Source of the DNA: Chitinophaga pinensis
GTDB lineage: Bacteria > Bacteroidota > Bacteroidia > Chitinophagales > Chitinophagaceae
Reading direction: 5' to 3'
NCBI GenBank assembly: GCA_943331145.2
Contig: CALQKL020000158.1
Span: 1 to 5,382, forward strand
DNA length: 5,382 nucleotides
The notes under the pieces: model-generated
What the model saw: only the letters and a program-made list of their open reading frames with translations
The model's database searches: none
What the model was told of the DNA's origin: nothing
Position numbers and translations under genes: made by a program
Shown here: in pieces, positions 1 to 5,355 of the stretch
Position numbering within the stretch: the first letter of the stretch is position 1
Layout: every line of letters starts with the position of its first letter

Positions 1-306
1 AAAAAAGTGAGTGGCACTTCAGCTATTCCACGTCTAACAGTTTTTAGAAGCAATACAGATATTTATGCTCAATTAATTGATGATAATTCTGGTACAACAA
101 TTGCCGCTTCTTCATCAAAACAAAAAGACATTAACGCACAAAAAGCACCTAAAGTTGATAAAAGCAAAATGGTAGGTGAAGCAATCGCAAAAAAAGCAAT
201 TGAATTAGGTGTCAAAAAAGTAGTATTTGATCGTAGTGGTTATGTATATCATGGTAGAGTTAAAGCTGTTGCAGAAGGTGCAAGAGAAGGTGGTTTAGAT
301 TTTTAA
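1..306 (+). CDS. rplR: 50S ribosomal protein L18, 5'-truncated by window
   Basis: L18 is a large-subunit protein that binds 5S rRNA, together with L5, in the central protuberance. The reading frame is open from base 1, giving 101 visible residues before TAA at 304. The start reads KKVSGT followed by PRLTVFRSN and IYAQLIDD, the usual L18 core. The C-terminal half has the family pattern GEAIAKKAIELGVKKVVFDR, then GYVYHGRVKAVAEGAREGGLDF. Family members of this phylum begin with a basic segment of roughly 15-20 residues before VSGT, so that part lies upstream of the window. The GTG at base 7 is the internal Val of KKVSGT and is not a start. It is the first visible gene of the spc operon and lies 54 bases before rpsE. 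The identification is very secure; only the 5' end is missing. Confidence 0.97.
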   Translation, partial: KKVSGTSAIPRLTVFRSNTDIYAQLIDDNSGTTIAASSSKQKDINAQKAPKVDKSKMVGEAIAKKAIELGVKKVVFDRSGYVYHGRVKAVAEGAREGGLDF

Positions 307-360
307 TACAACTTTTAAGATTTTTAAAAATAGATTTATTTCAACATTCAAATAGAATAA

Positions 361-879
361 ATGTCAAACGTAATTACAAATAAAATGAAGGCCGGCGATC
401 TTGAATTAAAAGAGAAAGTTGTTGCTATCAATCGTGTTGTAAAAACAACAAAAGGTGGACGTGCTTTTAGTTTCTCAGCTCTAGTGGTTGTAGGTAACGA
501 AGCAGGTGTAGTTGGTCATGGTTTAGGAAAAGCTAAAGAAGTTCAAGAAGCTATTACTAAAGGTATTGAAGATGCAAAAAAGAACTTAATTAAAGTTCCA
601 GTAATGCATGGTACAATCCCTCACGATCAATTAAGTAAAGAAGGTGCTGCAAAGGTTTTGATTAAACCAGCTGCACATGGTACTGGTGTAATCGCAGGAG
701 GTAGCATGCGTGCCGTGTTAGAGTTTGCAGGTATTACCGACGTTTTGGCAAAAAACTTAGGTTCTGCAAATCCACACAACGTAGTTAAAGCTACTTTCAA
801 AGCATTAGCAAGTTTACGTGAACCAATTTCTATTGCAAAAACAAGAAACGTTTCTTTGAAAAAAGTGTTCAACGGGTAA
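361..879 (+). CDS. rpsE: 30S ribosomal protein S5
   Basis: S5 sits on the small subunit near the mRNA entry and decoding region and affects translational fidelity. The 172-residue product is normal length for the phylum. Residues about 15-79 form the N-terminal double-stranded-RNA-binding-like domain, with the family signature around 33-61 (GGRAFSFSALVVVGNE, then GHGLGKAKEV). The C-terminal domain includes IKPAAHGTGVIAGGSMRAVLE (about 101-121) and GITDVLAKNLGSANPHNVVKAT. The loop before GGRAFSF (VVKTTKGGR) matches the E. coli loop where spectinomycin resistance changes occur (VSKTVKGGR), with no deletion. ATG at 361 is chosen because it gives the usual N-terminal length; a second ATG at codon 9 is less likely. 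No Shine-Dalgarno-like box precedes it. It lies between rplR and rpmD as in the standard spc operon. Confidence 0.98.
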   Translation: MSNVITNKMKAGDLELKEKVVAINRVVKTTKGGRAFSFSALVVVGNEAGVVGHGLGKAKEVQEAITKGIEDAKKNLIKVPVMHGTIPHDQLSKEGAAKVLIKPAAHGTGVIAGGSMRAVLEFAGITDVLAKNLGSANPHNVVKATFKALASLREPISIAKTRNVSLKKVFNG

Positions 880-906
880 TTTTTTAGATTAATTTAATTT
901 TCAAGT

Positions 907-1086
907 ATGAAAAAGATAAAAGTAACACAAGTTAAAAGTGTAATTGATAGATCAGAACGCCAAAAAAGAACAATGGTTGCGCTTGGTCTTAAAAAAATGA
1001 ATGCATCTGTTGAAGTAGAAGCTACACCTCAAATCTTAGGTATGGTTACTAAAGTGCATCATTTGGTAAAAGTAGAAGAAATTTAA
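907..1086 (+). CDS. rpmD: 50S ribosomal protein L30
   Basis: This 59-residue gene begins MKKIKVTQVKSVIDR and ends LVKVEEI, with TAA at 1084-1086. L30 is a small globular large-subunit protein, and bacterial forms are usually about 58-60 residues, so this one is complete. Diagnostic features are the first strand with KVTQVKS, the segment RQKRTMVALGLKKMN (the family's QK.T..ALGL.K helix), and the C-terminal LGMVTKVHHLVKVEE. It starts 27 bases after the rpsE stop, with no purine-rich ribosome binding site. Its position between rpsE and rplO is the canonical one and independently supports the call. A terminator-like hairpin begins four bases after its stop codon. Confidence 0.97.
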   Translation: MKKIKVTQVKSVIDRSERQKRTMVALGLKKMNASVEVEATPQILGMVTKVHHLVKVEEI

Positions 1087-1089
1087 TTT

Positions 1090-1122
1090 AATTTATGCTC
1101 TTTTTAGGAGCATAAATTTTTT
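1090..1122 (+). terminator. Terminator-like hairpin between rpmD and rplO
   Basis: A perfect 11-bp inverted repeat (AATTTATGCTC at 1090-1100, GAGCATAAATT at 1108-1118) encloses a 7-base loop. Its 3' side merges into a run of six T (1117-1122). This is the form of an intrinsic terminator, though the stem has only three G-C pairs at its top. It begins immediately after the rpmD stop, inside what is normally one continuous operon. It probably causes partial termination or marks a 3' end protected after processing. No convincing promoter was found between it and rplO, so some read-through must occur if rplO depends on the upstream promoter. Confidence 0.6.
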
Positions 1123-1145
1123 ACACAATATTTAATAATTAGCGA

Positions 1146-1158
1146 GGGGTGATACCCC
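1146..1158 (+). promoter_or_regulatory. GC-rich mini-hairpin in the rplO leader
   Basis: GGGGT (1146-1150) and ACCCC (1154-1158) form a 5-bp stem with a GAT loop, 20 bases upstream of the rplO ATG. The surrounding block 1141-1163 is clearly richer in G and C than the AT-rich spacer on either side. There is no T run behind it, so it is not a terminator. It could be a leader element controlling rplO translation or an RNA processing mark. The function is inferred only from structure and position. Confidence 0.3.
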
Positions 1159-1178
1159 GTAAGTAAAAAATCAAAAAC

Positions 1179-1628
1179 ATGAAATTACATACATTAAAAC
1201 CAGCAGAAGGTTCTACACACAAAGAAAAAAGAATTGGACGTGGTGAAGCAAGTGGTAAAGGTGGTACATCTACAAAAGGTAACAAAGGTGGACAAAGTAG
1301 AGCAGGTTACAAAAGTAAAAAAGGTTTTGAAGGCGGTCAGATGCCAATTCAACGTCGTATTCCAAAACGTGGGTTTACCAATATCAATAGAGTAGAATTT
1401 AAAGTGATCAACGTTGGAAAAATTGATCATTACGCTGAAAAATATGGCATTACAGAATTCAGCCTATCAAATCTTTACATTAATGGCTTGATCGGTCAAA
1501 CTGATTTAGTTAAAGTATTAGGTAACGGTGAAATTAAAGGAAAATATGCTTTCAAAGTAAATGCTATCAGCGAAAAAGCGAAAGCTGCAATCGAAGCTGC
1601 TGGTGGAACTGTTGAAATTGTAAAATAA
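1179..1628 (+). CDS. rplO: 50S ribosomal protein L15
   Basis: L15 is a large-subunit protein whose long basic N-terminal extension threads into 23S rRNA and helps late assembly. The product has 149 residues, normal for the family. The N-terminal part shows MKLHTLKPAEGSTHKEKRIGRG, then a Gly/Lys-rich stretch (GKGGTSTKGNKGGQSRAGYKSKKGFEGGQMP, about residues 26-56) and the conserved QRRIPKRGF. The C-terminal globular domain carries the family signature KVLGNGEIKGKYAFKVNAISEKAKAAIEAAGG. ATG at 1179 gives the standard N-terminus MKLHTLKP. The leader is 92 bases long, much longer than the other ribosomal-gene spacers here, and contains two hairpins. The 3' end is followed by another terminator-like hairpin. 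Confidence 0.98.
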   Translation: MKLHTLKPAEGSTHKEKRIGRGEASGKGGTSTKGNKGGQSRAGYKSKKGFEGGQMPIQRRIPKRGFTNINRVEFKVINVGKIDHYAEKYGITEFSLSNLYINGLIGQTDLVKVLGNGEIKGKYAFKVNAISEKAKAAIEAAGGTVEIVK

Positions 1629-1645
1629 TTTCCCGATATTTGTCT

Positions 1646-1673
1646 GACACAATTTTATAGTTGTGTCTTTTTT
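1646..1673 (+). terminator. Terminator-like hairpin between rplO and secY
   Basis: GACACAA (1646-1652) and TTGTGTC (1661-1667) form a perfect 7-bp stem around an 8-base loop. It is followed directly by six T (1668-1673) and, after one A, another T run. This has intrinsic terminator form and starts 17 bases after the rplO stop. In most bacteria rplO and secY are cotranscribed, so partial termination here could lower secY output relative to the ribosomal proteins. No strong Bacteroidota promoter was found between the hairpin and the secY start. Confidence 0.65.
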
Positions 1674-1705
1674 ATTTTTTTGATAATTCTAAATCATAAA
1701 ACTCT

Positions 1706-3049
1706 GTGAAGAAATTCATATCAACCTTAAAAAATATTTGGAGCATTGAAGAACTACGTAATAAAATTACATTTACTATTCTATTGCTTTTTATATATCG
1801 CCTTGGTTCATTCATTGTATTACCAGGTATTGATCCCAATAAATTAAGCAACCTTAGCCAAAGCGCAAGCTCTGGAGTTTTAGGTTTATTAGATGCTTTT
1901 GTTGGTGGTGCATTCTCTAAAGCTTCAATCTTTGCATTGGGTATTATGCCTTATATTTCGGCTTCTATATTCATGCAATTAATGACTATCCTTGTCCCTC
2001 AAATGGCAAAAGTTCAAAAAGAAGGAGAAAGCGGAAGAAAGAAAATTAACCAATGGACAAGATATCTAACTGTTTTAATAACAGCCTTTCAAGCCGCAGC
2101 TTATATCGGGTATCTTAAAAGTCCATCAAACGCTGAAGCTCTAATTCCTGCATACAGCAGTTTCTTCTGGGCTTCAACCATTATCATTTTAACTGTTGGT
2201 ACTTTATTTGTAATGTGGTTAGGTGAAAAAATTACAGATAAAGGGTTAGGAAACGGTACATCTATCATCATTATGATTGGTATATTAGCTCGTTTCCCTC
2301 AATCTTTCGGACAAGAGTGGACAGCACGTTTTGCTCAAAGAGGTGCTGGTGGAATCTTATTAATGTTGGTTGAAATTTTATTCTTAGTAGCAATTATCAT
2401 GGGGTTAATTATGCTTGTTCAAGGTACAAGAAAAGTGCCTGTTGAATATGCTAAACAAATTGTAGGTAATCGTCAAACTGGAGGAGCTCATAATTTCTTA
2501 CCATTGAAAGTAAATGCTTCTGGTGTAATGCCAATCATCTTTGCCCAAGCGATTTTGTTTTTACCTACAATCTTTACTGGATTTACTGGTTCGGGTTGGG
2601 CACGTCATTTCACAGATCACACTGATTTCATTTATATGATTGTTTACTCAGTTTGTGTAATTGCATTTACATTCTTATACACGGCTTTAATTTTCAACCC
2701 TAAACAAATGGCTGAAGAATTAAAGCAAAATAATGGTTTTATCCCTGGTGTTATGCCTGGTGAACCAACAGCTGATTACATCGGAACAATAATGGATAGA
2801 ATTACTTTACCAGGAGCTGTTCTTTTAGCTATCGTTGGTATTTTGCCAGGTTTGTTCCAATTGGCTTTAGGTATGTCTCAAGGATTTTCAACTTTCTTTG
2901 GAGGTACATCTTTGTTAATCATGGTTGGTGTAATCTTAGATACTTTACAACAAATCGAAACGCAATTGTTAATGCGTCAATACGATGGTTTAATGAACTC
3001 TGGAAGAATCCAAGGAAGACAACAACAAATCGTACCAAGCGGTATGTAA
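1706..3049 (+). CDS. secY: Preprotein translocase subunit SecY
   Basis: SecY is the pore-forming subunit of the SecYEG channel in the inner membrane, used by SecA and by ribosomes. The product has 447 residues with about ten hydrophobic segments: roughly 20-38, 74-93, 115-136, 150-172, 183-197, 216-239, 269-292, 308-330, 369-388 and 398-414. The plug region is around 58-72 (LGLLDAFVGGAF). Signature 1 is FALGIMPYISASIFMQLM (76-93) and signature 2 is WLGEKITDKGLGNG (171-184). The cytosolic loop RKVPVEYAKQIVG (242-254) and the tail IETQLLMRQYDGL are conserved. The GTG at 1706 is the start: an in-frame TAA lies at 1697, and MKKFISTLKNIWSIEELR is the usual N-terminus. One oddity is Met350 in GVMPGE, where E. 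coli has Arg357 (GIRPGE). A strong terminator follows. Confidence 0.98.
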   Translation: MKKFISTLKNIWSIEELRNKITFTILLLFIYRLGSFIVLPGIDPNKLSNLSQSASSGVLGLLDAFVGGAFSKASIFALGIMPYISASIFMQLMTILVPQMAKVQKEGESGRKKINQWTRYLTVLITAFQAAAYIGYLKSPSNAEALIPAYSSFFWASTIIILTVGTLFVMWLGEKITDKGLGNGTSIIIMIGILARFPQSFGQEWTARFAQRGAGGILLMLVEILFLVAIIMGLIMLVQGTRKVPVEYAKQIVGNRQTGGAHNFLPLKVNASGVMPIIFAQAILFLPTIFTGFTGSGWARHFTDHTDFIYMIVYSVCVIAFTFLYTALIFNPKQMAEELKQNNGFIPGVMPGEPTADYIGTIMDRITLPGAVLLAIVGILPGLFQLALGMSQGFSTFFGGTSLLIMVGVILDTLQQIETQLLMRQYDGLMNSGRIQGRQQQIVPSGM

Positions 3050-3076
3050 AATTAAAAATTCACTTTACAAATATTT

Positions 3077-3108
3077 AAACCCCGGCGATTTTCGTTGGGG
3101 TTTGTTTT
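3077..3108 (+). terminator. Rho-independent terminator after secY
   Basis: Positions 3077-3088 pair with 3092-3103 in a 12-bp stem (AAACCCC outer half against GGGGTTT, then two G-U pairs, then CGA against TCG) closed by a TTT loop. GTTTT follows. It starts 28 bases after the secY stop and is the strongest intrinsic terminator in the window. It most likely ends the spc transcript. Map, 16 bases further on, would then need read-through or a promoter of its own. Confidence 0.85.
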
Positions 3109-3123
3109 AATAAATAGTTTCTG

Positions 3124-3927
3124 ATGATACAATACAAAACCAAAGAAGAAATTGAAATCATGCGCATCTCATGCCTATTGGTAGGTAAAGCACATGAAGC
3201 TGTAATCCCTTTTTTAAAACCAGGTATTTCCACTTTAAAAATCAATGAACTTGTGGAAACATTCATTTTGGATCAACAAGCAATTCCTTCTTTTAAAAAC
3301 TATCATGGGTTTCCTTATGCTACTTGCATTTCAATGAATGATGCAGTTGTTCATGGTTTTCCAGGAAATTATGAACTAAAAGATGGAGATATCTTGTCGC
3401 TCGATATTGGCGTTTTGAAAAATGGATTTCATGGTGATAGCGCTTATACTTATGCCATTGGAGAAATTGATAACGAATTAAAACGTTTACTAAAAGTCAC
3501 CAAAGAGTCTTTATATTTTGGAATTGAAAAAGCCAGAGCTGGTAATCGAATTGGCGATATCTCAAATGCCATTCAAGAACATACAGAAAAAAAACATGGG
3601 TTTGGCGTTGTTAGAGAAATGGTAGGTCATGGTTTAGGAAGAAAACTTCACGAAGATCCACAAGTACCCAATTATGGAAAAAAAGGATACGGGCCGAAGT
3701 TAAAAGAAGGCATGGTTTTAGCCATTGAACCCATGATAAATTTAGGGGTGAAAGATATTTTTCAATCTGAAGATGGATGGACGGTTTTAACAAAGGATAA
3801 AAAAGTGTCTGCTCATTTTGAACATGATGTTTGTGTTACAAAAACAGAACCTGATGTACTATCTTCTTTTGAATTAATTGAAGAAGCGGAAAAAAAGAAT
3901 ATAAACCTTTCTTGGAGTTATAATTAA
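3124..3927 (+). CDS. map: Methionine aminopeptidase, type I
   Basis: Map removes the initiator methionine from new proteins when the second residue is small, using a two-metal site in a pita-bread fold in the cytosol. The product is 267 residues. All five metal ligands of the type I family are visible: Asp94 (SLDIG), Asp105 (HGDSAYT), His169 (VGHGLGR), Glu202 (AIEPMI) and Glu233 (AHFEHDV). The substrate-binding histidines are His77 (VVHGFP) and His176 (KLHEDP). There is no N-terminal zinc-finger extension. ATG at 3124 is fixed by an in-frame TAG at 3115 and by the typical N-terminus with KTKEEIEIMR. The C-terminal FEHDVCVTKTEPDVLSSFELIEE ending is common in this phylum. It follows secY, as in several Bacteroidota, but infA does not follow it. 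A possible weak promoter lies at about 3095-3122, overlapping the terminator. Confidence 0.97.
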   Translation: MIQYKTKEEIEIMRISCLLVGKAHEAVIPFLKPGISTLKINELVETFILDQQAIPSFKNYHGFPYATCISMNDAVVHGFPGNYELKDGDILSLDIGVLKNGFHGDSAYTYAIGEIDNELKRLLKVTKESLYFGIEKARAGNRIGDISNAIQEHTEKKHGFGVVREMVGHGLGRKLHEDPQVPNYGKKGYGPKLKEGMVLAIEPMINLGVKDIFQSEDGWTVLTKDKKVSAHFEHDVCVTKTEPDVLSSFELIEEAEKKNINLSWSYN

Positions 3928-3957
3928 TCTTTAATAGAAATAAGTTTCTAAGCTCAA

Positions 3958-3968
3958 TATAATCTTTG
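3958..3968 (+). promoter_or_regulatory. Candidate Bacteroidota -7 promoter element
   Basis: The sequence TATAATCTTTG followed by CA resembles the Bacteroidota -7 element TAnnTTTG. The strict 8-mer AATCTTTG differs only at its first base, and a TA also occurs with one extra spacer base. It ends six bases before the flavoprotein ATG, so transcription would start at or within a few bases of that ATG. No TTG or TTTG is seen at the expected -33 distance, which weakens the call. Confidence 0.5.
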
Positions 3969-3974
3969 CACAAA

Positions 3975-5213
3975 ATGAAAAATAAAACCCTTGTAGTAAT
4001 TGGTGGTGGCGCTGCAGGTTTTTTTTGTGCAGTTAATGCAGCACGTTTAAATGTAGGACTAAAAGTAGTGTTGCTTGAAAAATATTCAAAATTGCTTTCA
4101 AAAGTTAAAGTAAGTGGTGGTGGTAGATGCAATGTTACCCATGCTTGTTTTACAGTTAGCGAACTGATTAAAAACTATCCCAGAGGCAGTGCTTTCCTTA
4201 AAAAAGCATTCCATCAATTTAACACAACGCATACCATTGAGTGGTTCAATGAAAGAGGTATTTCGCTTCATACAGAGTCAGATGGTAGAATGTTTCCCAT
4301 TACGAACTCTTCTCAAACCATTATTGATTGTTTATTGAACGAAGCTCAGAAATACGGTGTGGAAATTATTATGAATGCGGATGTCAATAAAATTGATGTT
4401 GTTTCAGCCAATAATTTTAATATTAATTACGCCAAAACAAAATCCATTCACGCTGATTTTATTTGTATTGCTTGTGGTGGTTTCCCAAAATCATCACAGT
4501 TTGATTGGATGAAAAATTTAGGCCACACCATTATTGAACCAGTCCCTTCTTTATTTACTTTTAATATTCCAAAAAATCCAATTACAGAATTAATGGGTGT
4601 CTCAGTTCCTGAAGCAACCGTAAAAATCATCGGCACCAAATTGCAACAATCCGGTCCGGTATTAATTACACATTGGGGTTTAAGCGGGCCGGGTGTTTTA
4701 AAATTATCCGCATGGGCTGCAGTTGAATTGGCACAAAAAAACTATCATTTCAACATCCAAGTCAATTGGCTTCCTGCATACAACGAAAATACATTGCTTG
4801 AAAAATTCAGGTTGCTTCGATTTGAAATCGCCAATCAAAAAATTGTCAATAGAAACCCTTTTGGAATCCCTTCTAGATTATGGTTACATTTTCTTGTTCA
4901 ATCTAATATTAATCCAGAAATCAGATGGGCGGATTTACCTGCAAAAGAGCAAAACAAACTCATCAAATTTTTGTGCAGTTGCGAATTTGAAGTAAAAGGG
5001 AAAACAACTTTTAAAGAAGAATTTGTAACTGCCGGAGGAATAGAATTATCTGAAATAGATTCATCAACATTGCAAAGCAAAAAAATCCCTGGACTTTATT
5101 TTGCCGGCGAAATCATAAATGTAGATGGCATCACCGGTGGGTTTAATTTCCAAAACGCCTGGACAACAGGGTGGATTGTGGGGAACTATGTTTTAGAGGT
5201 TTATGATGTTTGA
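3975..5213 (+). CDS. HI0933/YhiN/BaiN-family FAD-dependent oxidoreductase
   Basis: This 412-residue flavoprotein belongs to the family annotated as HI0933-like, BaiN or aminoacetone-oxidase-like. Its members bind FAD in a Rossmann fold; for most the substrate is unknown. The dinucleotide-binding motif GGGAAG is at 10-15, with acidic Glu35 ending strand two (VVLLEK). The family hallmark SGGGRCN is at 47-53, followed by ESDGRMFP (101-108), ITHWGLSGPGVL (231-242) and VTAGGIEL (351-358). The C-terminal FAD contact AGEIINVDGITGGFNFQNAWTTG (377-399) is intact. A TTG at 3966 is in frame but overlaps the promoter-like element, so ATG at 3975, giving MKNKTLVVIGGG, is preferred. An in-frame TAA at 3960 excludes longer starts. 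The last codons (EVYDV) lie inside a 9-bp repeat array. No neighbour indicates a substrate, so none is assigned. Confidence 0.93.
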   Translation: MKNKTLVVIGGGAAGFFCAVNAARLNVGLKVVLLEKYSKLLSKVKVSGGGRCNVTHACFTVSELIKNYPRGSAFLKKAFHQFNTTHTIEWFNERGISLHTESDGRMFPITNSSQTIIDCLLNEAQKYGVEIIMNADVNKIDVVSANNFNINYAKTKSIHADFICIACGGFPKSSQFDWMKNLGHTIIEPVPSLFTFNIPKNPITELMGVSVPEATVKIIGTKLQQSGPVLITHWGLSGPGVLKLSAWAAVELAQKNYHFNIQVNWLPAYNENTLLEKFRLLRFEIANQKIVNRNPFGIPSRLWLHFLVQSNINPEIRWADLPAKEQNKLIKFLCSCEFEVKGKTTFKEEFVTAGGIELSEIDSSTLQSKKIPGLYFAGEIINVDGITGGFNFQNAWTTGWIVGNYVLEVYDV

Positions 5214-5276
5214 GAGGTTTATGAGGTTGAATGTGTTCAAAAGGTTCAATAAGTTCAATGAGTTCAAAAGGTTGGG
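5187..5276 (+). repeat. Degenerate 9-bp tandem repeat, about 10 units
   Basis: Ten consecutive 9-mers fit NNN-GTT-NNN with GTT invariant. In order they are tatGTTtta, gagGTTtat, gatGTTtga, gagGTTtat, gagGTTgaa, tgtGTTcaa, aagGTTcaa, taaGTTcaa, tgaGTTcaa and aagGTTggg. Phase is kept without an indel over 90 bases. The first three units are coding and include the TGA stop of the flavoprotein gene; the remainder is intergenic. Units 6-9 share GTTCAA exactly. The first unit could be chance coding sequence, and the last has lost the CAA half. It looks like a decayed simple-repeat array; no function is evident. Confidence 0.8.
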
Positions 5277-5355
5277 ATTCTCGTCTGCAGATGTTCATAC
5301 GCCAAACCCCAAACACCTTCCATATTCTTTTAAAAAATCCCTATCTTGCTTTTGA
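5277..5355. other. Intergenic remainder, no gene recognised
   Basis: Between the repeat array and the last start codon there is no open frame of note. Visible items are the 8-base palindrome TCTGCAGA, a C/A-rich stretch CCAAACCCCAAAC (5302-5314), and TATCTTGC at 5342-5349. The last is close to the -7 element TAnnTTTG with one T missing, and lies seven bases before the ATG at 5356. No terminator with a proper stem and T run is seen for the flavoprotein gene. Confidence 0.4.

Noticed and set aside
7..306. GTG at base 7 as the start of a 99-residue protein
   Set aside because: The frame is open to base 1, and KKVSGT with downstream PRLTVFRSN is internal L18 sequence; the true start is upstream of the window.
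320..331. Palindrome ATTTTTAAAAAT between rplR and rpsE
   Set aside because: Only A and T, no loop and no T run suited to a terminator; expected by chance in such AT-rich spacer.
627..872. Antisense open frame opposite rpsE (and similar ones opposite rplO, map, and the flavoprotein gene)
   Set aside because: They lie wholly opposite strongly conserved genes, show no recognisable domain, and are expected shadows of the coding strand.
3095..3122. Promoter for map: TTG at 3095, 17 bases, then TAGTTTCTG
   Set aside because: The -7 part matches only partly and the -33 part lies inside the terminator stem; kept only as a weak possibility in the map entry.
3966..3974. TTG at 3966 as start of the flavoprotein
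   Set aside because: It overlaps the TTTG of the promoter-like element and adds only MHK; ATG at 3975 gives the normal short N-terminus before the GGGAAG motif.
4723..4995. 90-codon open frame in another + frame inside the flavoprotein gene
   Set aside because: The main frame is conserved throughout this segment; the alternative has no recognisable motif and no start signal.
5187..5276. CRISPR array
   Set aside because: The unit is 9 bp with no separate spacers and no cas genes nearby; it is a simple degenerate tandem repeat.
5271..5314. Hairpin between GGTTGGG and CCAAACCCC as terminator of the flavoprotein gene
   Set aside because: Pairing is broken by mismatches after four base pairs, the loop is long, and there is no T run behind it.
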